This document shows, piece by piece, positions 33,540-45,960 of a DNA stretch of 64,000 bases. The position numbers were made by a program, and so were the translations under genes. The notes under the pieces are model-generated. The model had not been told where the DNA came from, did not search any database, and was given only the letters and a program-made list of their open reading frames with translations. The stretch is from Posidonia oceanica (lineage: Eukaryota; Streptophyta; Magnoliopsida; Alismatales; Posidoniaceae), in NCBI GenBank assembly GCA_037176725.1, contig JAZBRS010000014.1, positions 78,722,501 to 78,786,500 on the forward strand. The letters are read 5' to 3'. Every line of letters begins with the position of its first letter. Positions within the stretch are counted from its first letter, which is position 1.

Positions 33540-36500
33540 TGTAATGACCCAAGTCGCTACCAACAAACCTACAGCCCAACAAATTTAAAATTTAATTAAA
33601 TACAATACTTTACAACAAAACACTGGGCTAACAACAATATCAATGCCAGGAACCTGCAGTGGACAGCTACGTGACTCCCTCTATATGCACTAACTCCAAA
33701 CCAGCTAATCATCTGCACCTGAAAACCAAACAAGCACACGTGAGTGACCTAGAAATCGTCACCCAGCATACACCTCGCAAAACCACGTGAGAAACCGACG
33801 GAAAACCTCAAATACGGCACAACCGGCAAACCCCCCAAAAACTAGGTCCACAACAACCAATATAATTAATAAAACACCCTTCCCAAAGCCTACAAGCTAA
33901 AACCAGGGAAGACAGGCGTCTCCAGAAATATAAACACAAAGCCACGGCCCACCGGCCCGAACCTCAAAACCACGCAAAACCCTCCAACTCCTCTGGCTGG
34001 GAAAACACTCGGCCCATTAGCCAAGACAAGGCGGAAATACCTTGCAAAACTAAAGCTCAAACAATATAATGGCCCACTGGCCCAAAACTCAATCCAAAAC
34101 CACACGCCACAACTAGGTGGGAAAACAACTGGCCTAATATGGCCCAAAACACCAACCACAACTCACGCCATACACAGGCAGAGAGCAACTGGCCCAATAT
34201 GGCCCAACTCACAACAAAACTCACAAAGCCCGAAACTCAGGCGAAGCACACGGCCTAATACGGCCAGCAACAACAAAACACAGCCCCACAGGTACAAAAC
34301 AACAACTGATCGTATTGCCTGGCGCCAAGCAATCGATCTGGCCTCAAGCAGTAGCCAGGGACTCACCCCTGCAGCTCACCGCACTGCCACGGACACCCGC
34401 CCTGTGGAGGAGCGTGTCCGTCCCGGCATCTCGTCACTTGAGATGCCTCAAAGCAATCCCTCACCAGGGAAGCTACTCACCCCAACTGGGCAAGCTGTCC
34501 TCACTCAGGACAAACCACAGGGCACGCCTGATATACGGCGACCTCAGCTCAGTGCTCCGAACCACTAGAGACTCCAACCCCTAGGCTCAGCCAGCACTAG
34601 TGCCCCGAACCACTAGAGGCTCCAACCCCTAGGCTCAGCCGGCACCCAAAACAAGGCGAGTCCCAGTGCCCGTAACAACTAGGGTATCACACCCAGCTAC
34701 GTAGGAGTATCATATCTCCCGAGTCAACTGCCACGATACCGCTAGGTACGGCCGGCACCCCGACCCCCAAACCACAACCCAGGTGAAGTGTGCGACACAC
34801 CAGGAACGCCGTCGCATCCCCGGGTCCAGCCAACTCAACTCCTAGGTTTTCGACCATAGAAAACTTCGGCAAAACCATTTACAAACCATTCACATTTTTC
34901 CTCAAAAATCACTTTCAAAACATTTATCAAATATCATGGGCTAAAGCACAATAAGCCCGAAAGCCAACCGAGGAAACCTTATTGGAAAACAATCCCGGGA
35001 GAGCATTCCATACCAAAAATGGCAGACCGGTACTCCCACCGGTATACCAAAAATCCCTGTTTCGGTGCAACCAATTCCACCGATCGACCGGTCCGCACAG
35101 TGATCGGCAGACCGATATCACATCAGCTGTATCGAAAATTTCTGATTTGGTGGAACCAAATCCACCGGTCGACTGATCGAACCCTGAAAACGGCAGACCG
35201 ATCAATATCAGTCGACCGAATTCAGGTCCTGGCCTTAATCTGACAGCAAAACGGCACACCGATATCATACCGGTGTACCGATTTCCCTAGAAATCGGCAG
35301 ACCGACCAAAAAGGTCGTGCCGAACCAGGATAGGGCACCAAACTTTAAAATCCGACTTAAAACCTCAAATGCCCGAAATCAACTCGAAAACTAGCATACC
35401 ATATACCGGAATCTCCGGAATAAAACAAGGAATGCAACCATACCCTCGGTACGGCATTCTGAGGCACGCAGCACGAGAAAACACCAGAAATCCAATATTT
35501 AAGCCATTTTCCATAAAACCCACAAAACCATATCAAATCCGCGCCAAATTGGGCGCGCAACACATGCAAACGAGCGTCTCAGCTCGAGCAACACAAATAT
35601 ATCTCAATCGCCTCAATCCGAGGCCCAAAACACCGGAATTCACCGAGAAACCACAAAACTAATATTTAAGCCGTACGGGCCATAAATCGGCCAAAAACCA
35701 CAATAAATCTCTAAAAATTACCAAGCGTCTACCATAGCATATAAACATGACAAGGCACACAATAAAACCATAATCAAGCCATTTGAGAGCATTCACCCTC
35801 ATTAAACGGCGGAAAACCACATATCAACTCAAAACCTACTGAAGCCAATTAAATTCGCCTAAATGCATATAAATCCCTAAAAAGTGCCAAACTTAAATAT
35901 AACATACACATCATGGCAAGGGAAGCGTGCAAGGCAAAATCTACAATATTAAGGCTCCTAGGGCGAGGCGTGTACCTTGGGATAGAGGGACACCTCCGTC
36001 CACCGGTGGTCCACACACAACCCGAGCACGCCGCTCCACAGGGATGACGTCCGAAGCTCGCTCGCCGCACCACCACGCACTGGCCACCACCACGGCCGCC
36101 AACAATCGTAGCCACCAACGGAAGAGAGGGGAGGTAGGGGGAGAGGGCAGAAGGGGAAGAAGGAGGGAGGAGAGGAAGGTGGAGGAAGGATCGAGTGGAG
36201 GAGAGGGAGAGGAGAGGAGAGAGGAGAGATTGGCACGATGGGGAGGGAGAGGAGGAGAGGGCACGATCGGCTGGAGGGGGAGGAAGGGAGGAGCCGCGTG
36301 TGAGGGAGGGAGAAGACGCGTGTGTGCGGAGGGAGAGAGGAGAGGAAAGAGAGAGGGAGAGAGACCACGTGAGGGGGAGAGGGTGGGGAGGAATGAGAGA
36401 GAGAGGGGGAGAGAGAGAGAGGAAGGAAGAAAGAGAGAGAGAAGAAGGGAGAGAAAGAGGGAGAGAACCACAGGGACTAGGCTGCAATCTATCCCAACAA

Positions 36501-36671
36501 CCACCACAAGTGGGAGTCCACCACAACAATACAAGTGGAGACCCACACAAATCACAAATGGGACCCACAACAACTCAAAGTGTGGCTCGCAAGGCCACTA
36601 ACACCCGACCAAAGCCAAGGAATTCATTAAACAAGCATAATATTCAAGGAAATGAATTCCCGGGTGTTACA
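33540..36671 (-). repeat. Shared Tekay-like LTR (3' LTR of D, 5' LTR of C)
   Basis: On the minus strand it starts TGTAACACCCGGGAATTC (36671) and ends GGGTCATTACA (33540), 3132 bp. It is flanked by the D polypurine region on one side and the C primer site on the other. It is similar throughout to 41579-44721, a few differences per 100 bases by eye. It contains a GA-rich tract (36120-36470), GGCCCAATATGGCCC-like short repeats (34060-34270) and repeated GGCAGACCGATATCAC/ACCGGT motifs (35020-35310). Confidence 0.93.
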
Positions 36672-36683
36672 TCGTAAACACCT

Positions 36684-36708
36684 TAAAAAGGATTTCGCCC
36701 CCGAAATC
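36684..36708 (-). promoter_or_regulatory. Polypurine region of element D
   Basis: Minus strand GATTTCGGGGGCGAAATCC then TTTTTAAGG, about 13 bases before the LTR start TGTAACACC. ATTTCGGGG-CGAAAT is the typical sequence at the end of Del/Tekay coding regions. It overlaps the stop codon of the chromodomain frame. Confidence 0.75.
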
Positions 36709-37240
36709 AATGGCAGGCGAAAAGTTGCGGGTATTGAGCAAGGATGCCATCCTCGCGCTCCCAAGTGGCCTTTGCTGCTCCATGATGCTGCCACCTCACA
36801 AGAACCTGCGGAATCACCTTATTCTGCAGCACCTGTTCTCTACGATCAACAATCTGGATAGCCTCCTCCACAAAGGAGAGTTCTTCCTGGAGCACCTCCA
36901 GCTGAACAGGGATCACCTGTGAAACATTAGCCAGACACTTCCTCAGCATGGAGACGTGGAACACGCTGTGCACTGCCGACAGCTCTGGTGGTAGGGCCAA
37001 CCTATAGGCAACTTCACCAACCCTCTGCGTGATCTGGTATGGGCCAATATAATGGGGACTCAGCTTCCCACGCTTGCCAAACCTCTTCACGCCCTTGGTC
37101 GGTGAAAGCTTCAAGAACACAAAGTCTCCCACCAGAAACTCCAACGGTCTCCGCCTCCGGTTAGCATAACTCTTCTGCCGACTCTGTGCAGTCAGAAGCC
37201 TTCTACGGATCAAGCCCACCTTGTCTGCATACTGCTGCAC
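36707..37240 (-). pseudogene. pol: Element D integrase C-terminus and chromodomain
   Basis: 177 codons, in frame to the end of the polyprotein. It has RRRPLEFLVGDFVFLKLSP and KLSPHYIGPYQI (integrase GPF/Y-type module), then a chromodomain over the last ~55 residues: IVDRREQVLQNKVIPQVLV, RWQHHGAAKATWEREDGI. Chromodomains in chromoviruses target integration to marked chromatin. It is detached from the rest of integrase by frameshift, so it is unlikely to be expressed as part of Pol. Confidence 0.88.
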
Positions 37241-37899
37241 AAACTCCGAACCAAGAAGCTACTGCTCACCTACCTCACTCCAGCAAACTAGGGATCTGCA
37301 GGGTCTACCATACAGAGCCTCGTATAGCGCCATCTCGATGCTAGAGTGGTAGCTATTATTGTAAGCAAACTCAACAACGGCAGGTGGTCCTCCCAACTTC
37401 CTTGCAAATCCAGGGCACAAGCTCTCAACATATCTTCCGGAGTCTGGATAGTCCTCTCTGTCTGACCATCTGACTGAGGGTGGAAAGCTGTACTGAAATT
37501 AAGTACCATGCCAAAGGCTTCCTGCAGAGTCCTCCAGAACCTTGAGGTAAACTACGTGTCCCTATCAGACACAATGGATACAGGAACACCATGCAGCCGA
37601 ACGATCTCTGATACGTACAGTTCTGCCAACCGCCGTAAAGGAAGATTCACTCGGATAGCAAGAAAATGAGCTAACTTGGTTAGCCGATCAACGATCACCC
37701 ACACGGTGTTGTTCTTCCTCGGAGAACGCGGCAACCCAGTCACAAAATCCATAGAGATGTGCTCCCATTTCTATTCCGGTATACTCAAAGGCTAAAGAGT
37801 TCCTCCAGGTCTCTGGTGCTCTGCCTTAACTAGCTGGCAGGTCACACACCTTGCCACATAGTCAGCAACTTCTCTCTTCATGCCAGGTCACCAAAAATT
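37241..37899 (-). pseudogene. pol: Element D integrase core, broken by stops and a frameshift
   Basis: Readable in pieces: zinc-binding CVTCQ near 37840; MDFVTGLPRSPRKNNTVWVI with the first catalytic Asp at ~37750; SDRD with the second Asp at ~37560, followed two codons later by [17 protein letters not shown] with the catalytic Glu at ~37460. After WEDHLPL (about 37375) the frame shifts and the expected [16 protein letters not shown] sequence lies in another frame. Inactive. Confidence 0.85.
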
Positions 37900-39864
37900 C
37901 TACTTCAGATCCCGATACATCTTCGTGGATCCTGGGTGGACAGTATACTTGGATCTATGAGCTTCATCCAGTAACCTCCGCCTGGCCTCCTCGTACTGGG
38001 GCACAAACAAGCGCTGATCAAACCTTAGCTCCCCATGTACGTCAAGAGAAAAGTCCGGCACTTCCCCAACGCGCAACTTCTCAACAATCACTTGGAAGAA
38101 AGGGTCTGTTTGCTGACAAGCAATAATGAACTCCACCAGCTTGGGACGAACAGACAAATTCGCCATATAGGCACCGCCTGCTCCCCAATGTAGTCTCTTG
38201 AGTCCACAGTCAGCCAAATCCTCCAACATGGTCCACTCCTTAACCATCAGGCTAGCCATAACGTGCGTACGCCGACTCAGAGCATCGGTGACCACATTGG
38301 CCTTCCCAGGGTGGTAGGACAAACTGAAATCATAGTCCTTGAGATACTCCACCCACCTCTGCTGCCGCATGTTGAGGTCTTTCTGAGTAAATATATACTT
38401 CAGACTCTTGTGATCCGTGTAGACCTCAAACTGCTCCCCATACAGGTAGTGTTGCCAAAGCTTTAGCGCGAACACCACGGCAGCCATCTCAAGATCATGG
38501 GTAGGGTAGTTCTTCTCGTGGTCTTTCAACTGACGGGAGGCATAAGCCACAACACTGCCACACTGCATCAGAACACTACCCAACCCAACACCACTGGCAT
38601 CACTATACACAGTGAAGCCACCACTTCTAGAAGGCAAGGTCAGAACAGGAGCAGAAGTCAGACAAGCTTTCAACTCATTGAAGCTCGCCTCACAACCTTG
38701 GTCCCAAATGAACGGAACCCCTTGCTTGGTGAGAGCTGTCAGGGATGAAGCAACGGAAGAGAAATCCCTGATAAACCACCTGTAGTAACCTGCCAACCCC
38801 AGGAAACTTCTAATCTCAGATACACTCCTAGGTCTCTGCCAATTGCTGACCGCCTCAACCTTGGCAAGATCAACCCTGACGCCGTCTCCAGAGATAAGGT
38901 GGCCAAGGAACATAACCTCCCTCAACCAGAACTCACACTTGGAGAACTTGGCATACAGCTGGTGCTGCCTCAGAACATCCAGCACCGCCCTCAGATGTTG
39001 GGCATGAGCTGCCTCATCTGAGGAGTAGACCAAGATATCGTCTACAAAGACCACCACAAACTGGTCCAAAAACGGCCTGAAGATCCGGTTCATCAATTCC
39101 ATGAATGCGGCAAGGGTGTTGGTCAACCCAAAAGGCATAACCACGAACTCAAAGTGACCGTACCGCGTCCGGAAGGCAGTCTTCTGAATGTCTGAATCAT
39201 GGATCCTCAACTGGTGATATCCTGATCTCAGATCAATCTTCGAGAAGACAGAGGCAAACTGCAACTGATCAAACAGGTCTTCCACATGGGGCAAGGGATA
39301 CATGTTCTTCACTGTATGCTGATTCAACATCCGATAGTCTATACACAACCGGAGTGAACCATCCATCTTACAGACGAACAAGACAGGCGCTCCCCACGGA
39401 GACACACTTGGCCTGATAAATCCCTTGTCCAGCAACTCCTGCAACTGGGCCTTGAGCTCCCGCAACTCAGCTAGCGCCATCCGATAAGGATTCTTCGCAA
39501 CAACACTACTGCCCGGAATCAGCTCAATAAAGAACTCCACTTCCCTGTGAGGCGGCATGCCAGGCAAATCATCCGGGAAAACATCGGGATATTCACACAC
39601 AACAGATATGTTGTGAACACCCGACTCCGAAGAAGGGGAGGTAACCACACTAGCAAGGTACCCCACACAAGCCCGAGCCAAAGACTTGTAGGCATTCACA
39701 GCAGAAATCACAAGCTTAGGCTCACCCTGGCGCACACCTTGCATAAAGAAGGAACCAGCCCCGGCAACACCAAAGAAAATCCTCCAGCGAGCACAGTCGA
39801 TCAAAGCGGAATATTGGCCCAGCCAATCCATGCCCAAGATAACATCATACTCATTCATGCTCAT
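37900..39864 (-). pseudogene. pol: Element D protease end, RT, RNase H, integrase N-terminus
   Basis: 654 open codons, with no start of its own because a stop lies upstream at 39889. It has the end of protease ([12 protein letters not shown]) and RT from about residue 120 ([55 protein letters not shown] near residue 275). The RNase H domain follows ([51 protein letters not shown]) with all four acidic residues apparent. It then enters the integrase zinc region ([15 protein letters not shown]) and stops. RT and RNase H motifs look intact, but the gene is not translatable as a whole. Confidence 0.92.
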
Positions 39865-40130
39865 GAGTATGAGGGTGGCATCGAACTCTCAGCCATTCAG
39901 CTCTAGATCGACAGAAGGCAGATATCTCCACGCCAAACTGTGCTCACCCAGCGGCGTTACCACCTCCAAGTGGAAAGCTAACTTGGCTGGTACATCATCT
40001 AGCTCCGCCGCAAAAGACTCGGAGACAAAAGAGAAAGTACTTCCGGAGTCAAACACAACTTTGGCCATTCAGGCCGCCACAAGATAAGAACCTAAGGCCA
40101 AAGCACAACCAATAGCATCCCCATTAAACG
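39865..40130 (-). pseudogene. pol: Element D protease, two nonsense codons
   Basis: Contains the active-site region [19 protein letters not shown]. Stops TGA at 40069-40071 and TGA at 39889-39891 stand where C has CGA (Arg) codons (GRMA and NGREF). Both look like CpG-to-TpG changes. An (AAC)n run (about 40157-40191) lies just upstream. Confidence 0.85.
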
Positions 40131-40389
40131 ACAAGGTTCATATTACAAGGGGAAAGAAACAACAACAACAACAACACAACAACAACAACAATGGATCTCA
40201 CCACCCAAAGGAAACTACGGGGACTTACCCTCTACCACATTACCAGAGGGCTCACAGTCGGGAGCTGAAATAGTGAACACACACCCCCGGGTCGGCTGCT
40301 GTGGCACATTCCCCGCTCGCTTGGGAGGATCTGAGCACATTCACTGCATTTGTCCCGATCTCCCGCAGTTGTAGCGCACCACTCTGCCC

Positions 40390-41405
40390 TGATTCGTCAC
40401 CTGCTGTGCTCGAGGGCAGTGCGCTGCAAAGTGACCCACCTAGCCACACTGGAAACACTAGGCGCTACCCTGACCACTCGAAGCAGCCTAACTCGGACCG
40501 GTGCTACCTACTCCTGTAAAGCTGTGCCGGGCACTGGAGGCAGGGCCAACACTACCACCACCTCGAGCGAAACTACGCCGAGCACCAGTACCACTGCCAG
40601 ATCTGTCCTTCTTTCTCTTCCCTGTGCTACTCATGCCACTGGAACTCGGTGGACTAGATACAGAAAACCAGGAAGTGAAGGGCAACTTGGCCTTCCCTTT
40701 GGAGTGACCACTAACATACTGGTTATACTCCTCTTCAAAGCGGGAAGCCATCTGGACAACCTCAGCTACCGTCACACAGCGGCAGCCCATCACCTTCACC
40801 CTCAAGCAGGGTTGAAGGCCTTCCAGAAATCTCTCTGCCTGCCTTTACTTAGAATCAAAGGCTAGGGTGAACCTCTCCAACTGGGCAAAAGAGGCTTCAT
40901 ACTCAGCCACAGACATCCTGCCCTGTTGCAGACTCCAGAATTCTCGGTCGAATCGGCTCCGCACATGGCTCGGGAAGTACTTCTCATAGAAAGCAGCTTC
41001 AAAGTCCTTCCACTTGATCTCGACCGTGATAGAATCCGGAAACTTCAACCGCCTTGTGGCTCTCCACTACTCATCGGCATCGCCGTCGAGCTGAAAGGCA
41101 GCCAGCCACACCCAGTGCTCCTCTGGGCACGTCAAACTATCCAACAATTTTTCAATCCTTCGCAGCCATGCCTCGCTTTCCTCAGGAGTACCAGTACCCC
41201 TGAATGCCGGCGGGTGGAGCTTGCTCAACTGGCGCAGCCACGGATCTCCCTCAGACGCTCTACCAGGCCCACTCTTGCCAAAAGCCTGAGAGATCCCGCG
41301 CATCTAACCTCGCAACTCCGTCCGCACACTCTGCCAACCACTCTCCTCTCGAGAGCTAGGTTCCTCAGCAAGAGCCTTATCCTTTCTGCGACCACGGCGA
41401 GACAT
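40390..41405 (-). pseudogene. gag: Element D gag, several stops
   Basis: Starts MSRRGRRKDKAL at 41405. Stops: TAG at 41304-41306 and TAG at 41067-41069 (each TGG/Trp in C), TAA at 40845-40847 (also in C), and TAG at 40440-40442 inside the zinc knuckle (CFQCG-stop-VGHF). Otherwise it follows the C gag with few differences. Non-functional. Confidence 0.87.
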
Positions 41406-41561
41406 GCTGAACTGGGAGAGAAGCAACAAAACCTACACCACAGCCAATAAGACAAGCAACAACATATGCCAAATAACAGGTGTAGAATCAATCATGATAT
41501 GCAATTTCCTATAGAGTCACTAGACTGACCACCCCTAGGCTAGTGGAACCTAGTGAACCTT

Positions 41562-41574
41562 GGCTCTGATACCA
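41562..41574 (-). promoter_or_regulatory. Primer-binding site of element D, tRNA-iMet
   Basis: Minus strand TGGTATCAGAGCC, four bases after the 5' LTR end at 41579. It matches the plant initiator methionine tRNA 3' end as used by most chromoviruses. Confidence 0.92.
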
Positions 41575-41578
41575 TACC

Positions 41579-44500
41579 TGTAACGACCCAAGTCGCTACC
41601 AACAAACCTACAGCCCAACAAATTTAAAATTTAATTAAATACAATACTTTACAACAAAACACTGGGCTAACAACAATATCAATGCCAGGAACCTGTAGTG
41701 GACAGCTATGTGACTTCCTTTATATGCACTAACTATAAATCAGCTAATCATCTGCACCTGAAAACCAAACAAGCACACGTGAGTGACCTAGAAATCGTCA
41801 TCCAGCACACACCTCGCAAAACCACACGAGAAACCAGTAGAAAACCTCAAATACGGCACAATCAGCAAAACCCCCAAAAACTGGGTCCACAACAAGCAAT
41901 ATAATTAATAAAACACCCTTCCCGAAGCCTACAAGCTAAAACTAGGGAAGACAGGCGTCTCCAGAAATATAAACACAAAGCCACGGCCCACCAGCCCGAA
42001 CCTCAAAACCACGCAAAACCCTCCAACTCCTCTGGCTGGGAAAACACTCGGCCCACTGGCCAAGACAAGGTGGAAATACCTTGCAAAACTAAAGCTCAAA
42101 CAATATAATGGCCCATTGGCCCAAAACTCAATCCAAAACCACACGCCACAACTAGGCGGGAAAACAACTGGCCTAATACGGCCCAAAACACCAACCACAA
42201 CTCATGTCATACATAGGCGGAGAGCAACTGGCCCAATATGGCCCAACTCACAACAAAACTCACAAAGCCCGAAACTCAGGCGAAGCACAAGGCCTAATAC
42301 GGCCAGCAACAACAAAACACAGCCCCACGGGCACAAAACAACAACTGATCGTATTGCCTAGTGCCAAGTAATCGATTTGGCCTCAAGCAGTAGCCAGGGA
42401 CTCACCCCTGCAGCTCACTGCACTTCCACGGACACTCGCCCTGTGGAGGAGCGTGTTCGTCCTGGCATCTCGTCACTAGAGATGCCTCAAAGCAATCCCT
42501 CACCAGGGAAGCTACTCACCCCAACTGGGCAAGCTCTCCTCACTCAGGACAAACCACAGGGCATGCCTAATATACGGTGACCTCAGCTCAGTGCTCCGAA
42601 CCACTAGAGGCTCCAACCCCTAGGCTCAGCCAGCACCAGTGCCCCGAACCACTAAAGGCTCAACCCCTAGGCTCAGCCGGCACCCAAAACAAGGCGAGTC
42701 CTAGTGCCCGTAACAACTAGGGTATCACGCCCAACTACGCAGGAGTATCATACCTCCCGAGTCAGCTGCCACGATACCGCTAGGTACGGCCGGCACCCCG
42801 ACCCCCAAACCTCAACCCAGGCGAAGTGTGCGACACACCAGGAACGCTGTCGCATCCCCGGGTCCAGCCAACACCACTCCCAGGTTTTCGGCCACAGAAA
42901 ACTTCAGCAAAATCATTTACAAACCATTCACATTTTTCCTCAAAAATCTCTTTCAAAACATTTATCAAATATCATGGGCTAAAGCACAATTAGCCCAAAA
43001 GCCAACCGAGGAAACCCCATTGGAAAACAAGCCCGGGAGAGCAACCTAGACCAAAAATGGCAGACCGGTACTCCCACCGGTATACCGAAAATCCCTGTTT
43101 CGGTGGAACCAATTCCACCAGTCGACCGGTCCGCACAGTGATCGGCAGACCGATATCACATCAGTTGTACCGAAAATCCCTAATTCGGTGGAACCAAATC
43201 CACCGGCCGACCGATCAAATCCTGAAAACGGCAGACCGATCAATATCAGTCGACCGAATTCAGGTCCTAGCCTTAATCTAACAGCAAAACGGCACACTGA
43301 TATCATACCGGGGTACCAATTTCCCCAGAAATTGGCAGACTGACCAAGAAGGTCATGCCGAACAGGATAGGGCACCAAATTTTAAAATCCGACTTAAAAC
43401 CTCAAATGCCCGAAATCAACTCGAAAACTAGCGTGCCATATACCAGAATCTCCGGAATAAAACAAGGAATGCAACCATACCCTCGATATGGCATTCTGGA
43501 GCACGCAACACGAGAAAACACCAGAAATCCAATATTTAAGCCATTTTCCATAAAACCCACAAAACCATATCAAATCCGCACCAAACCGGGCGCGCAACAC
43601 ATGCAAACGAGCGTCTCAGCACGAGCAACACAAATATATCTCAATCGCCTCAATCCGAGGCCCAAAACACCGGAATTCACTAAGAAACCACAAAACTAAT
43701 ATTTAAGTCGTACGGGCCATAAATCGGCCAAAAACCACAATAAATCTCTAAAAATTACCAAGCGTCTACCATAGCATATAAACATGGCAAGGCACACAAT
43801 AAAACCATAATCAAGCCATTTGAGAGCATTCACCCTGATCAAACGGTGGAAAACCACATATCAACTCGAAACCTACTGAAGCCAATTAAATTCGCCTAAA
43901 TGCATATAAATCCCTAAAAATTGCCAAACTTAAATATAACATACACATCATGGCAAGGGAAGCATGCAAGACAAAATCTACAATATTAAGGCTCCTAGGG
44001 CGAGGCGTGTACCTTGGGACAAAGGGACACCTCCGTCCACTGGCGGTCCACACACAACCCGAGCACGCTGCTCCACCGAGATGACGTCCGGAGCTCGCTC
44101 GCCGCACCACCACGCACCGGCCACCACCACGGCCGCCAACAATCGCAGCCACCAACGGAAGAGAGGGGAGGAAGGGGGAAAGGGCAGAAGGGGAAGAAGG
44201 AGGGAGGGAGAGGAAGGAGGAGGAAGGATCAGGTGGAGAGGGAGAGGAGAGGAGAGAGGAGAGGAGAGAGGAGAGATCGGCACGATTGGGAGGGAGAGGA
44301 GGAGAGGGCACGATCGGCTGGAGGGGGAGGAAGGGAGGAGCCGCGCGTGAGGGATGGAGAAGACGCGCGTGCGGGGAGGGAGAGAGGAGAGGAAAGAGAG
44401 AGGGAGAGAGAGCACGTGAGGGGGAGAGGGTGGGGAGGAAAGAGAGAAAGGGGGAGAGAGAGAGAGAGAGAGGAAGGAAGAAAGAGAGAGAGAAGAAGGG

Positions 44501-44721
44501 AGAGAAAGAGGGAGAGAACCACAGGGACCAGGCCACAACCTGTCCCACCAACCACCACAAGTGGGAGTCCACCACAACAATACAGGTTGAGACCCACACA
44601 AACCACAGATGGACCCACAACAACTCAAAGTGGGGCCCACAAGGCCACTAACACCCGACCAAAGCCAAGGAATTCATTAAACAAGCATATTATACAAGGA
44701 AATGAATTCCCAGGTGTTACA
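41579..44721 (-). repeat. 5' LTR of element D
   Basis: Minus strand TGTAACACCTGGGAATTC (44721) to GGGTCGTTACA (41579), 3143 bp. It has the same internal features as 33540-36671, including a GA-rich tract (44160-44520) and GGTGGAACCAATTCCACC hairpins near 43103. It is followed outside by GAAGG at 44722, a candidate target-site duplication half. Confidence 0.93.
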
Positions 44722-45037
44722 GAAGGGAAGGTAGATTATCATGCATTTATGTCTTTTGGTGGCCCTGGATTTAAAGCAACTGATGCCAAGAGGATGCTTC
44801 TATAATTTCTGACTCAGGGGATTCTCGATCCTCGCGCAAAGCCATGTCGAGCTGTGGTCGGTGGATCTCTTTCTCGTTCTCAGTTCGGGAAAGGTCTCAG
44901 CTTTGCAAAGCGTAGCCTTTGGCTGCATGTGGGTAGCGGAGGCATTGGGTGTAGCTTCATAGCTTCCGTCTCAAGTCCTCGGGGACCGACTACCACTTTT
45001 AATACTCACGGATTGTATTTCCTTTTCCCCTCATGAG
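44722..45037. other. 316 bp of unassigned DNA between elements D and B
   Basis: No match to any element in the window. On the plus strand a short open stretch reads KVDYHAFMSFGGPGFKATDA then KRMLL and stops at ~44805. A second frame, 44854-45036, is open for 60 codons. Either could be a host exon remnant or another repeat. It ends CTCATGAG before the B LTR end; ATGAG (45033-45037) is the candidate B target-site duplication. Confidence 0.4.
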
Positions 45038-45689
45038 TGTAGCGATCCCGATCGGAATCAGGCTCGCTAGATTTAGCGGCGATTGGATCCGAGGAAGAGG
45101 CTCAACTCGAAAACGCTTGAAATCGAGGAGAAAAAGGAAAGATAAGACAAATCAGAGTCGCCACCATGTCTATTAACGGGAGACAAGGAAAACCGGGGAA
45201 ATGCGTGAATTAACGCGCAAAACTGAGCAAGAAATGCAAAGCGAAGCAATGCAAAGGAAAACAAATGCAAACAAATGCAAATGAGATGACTCTAGCCTAG
45301 GATAAGGGCAGTACGGTCATTGTGGGCCAGAAGACAGGGTAAGGACTCCTGTTACGTGCGGGGAAGGTGTTAGGCACCCCCGACACGCCCGAGAATCGAT
45401 CTTTCTAGGCTTACGCTCGCATATGCAGGGAAATGCAGGATTGAATGCCTATGTGCCTATAAATGCCTAAATGAATGCTCAAGGCGTGCTCTAAGTGGGA
45501 AGAAACAAAGCAAGGAAGTAAACGTGCTCTCTAAATGCTCAGCTGCGCTGTCTGTGTTCCGAACCAGGCGAAACCTAGCTCGTGAGAACTCCAGACAGTA
45601 AGCATCACAGCCCTATATGCAAATGCAGGCGAGAAAGCAAAACGACGAGGAAACCATGCAATGTAGTCGGCATGCAAGGGAAAACGGCG

Positions 45690-45960
45690 TAAAACACGCA
45701 AAACTAGACGAGAAAAGAGCAAGGCACGCAGAACAGAGCGAAAGAATAAAACCGGCACGCAAAACAAGCGAGAAAGCAAGACAGCACGCAAAACGAGACA
45801 AGGGAGCAAAGAGGCACGCAAAACGGGGCAAAAACGAGAGCGGCACACAAAACAAGCGAGAAAGCAAGGCAGCGCGCAAAACAAGGCAAGAAAACAGAGG
45901 GGCACGCAAAACAGTGCCAAAACGAGAATAGGCACGCGAAACGGTGCCAAAACAGCGAAG
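45690..45960 (-). repeat. 30-bp minisatellite in B LTR
   Basis: On the plus strand it reads as repeated GGCACGCAAAACGAGACAAG-like units, the complement of the CGTTTTGCGTGC array of the other LTRs, with fewer copies and more decay than in unit 3. Confidence 0.82.

Larger units (their letters stand above)
33540..44721 (-). mobile_element. Element D: complete but decayed Tekay/Del-type chromovirus
   Basis: Minus strand order: 5' LTR (44721-41579), iMet primer site, gag, protease, RT, RNase H, integrase, chromodomain, polypurine region, 3' LTR (36671-33540). Total 11.2 kb with 3.1 kb LTRs. The chromodomain, the primer site and the LTR length fit Tekay/Del. Several stops and a frameshift make it inactive. 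No target-site duplication can be checked because the 3' LTR continues into C. Confidence 0.92.

Noticed and set aside
35927..36677. Arg/Glu/Gly-rich and Ser/Leu/Pro-rich ORFs over 200 codons on both strands (also 43886-44805)
   Set aside because: They come from the GA/CT-rich tract inside the Tekay-like LTRs; both strands are open because of simple sequence.
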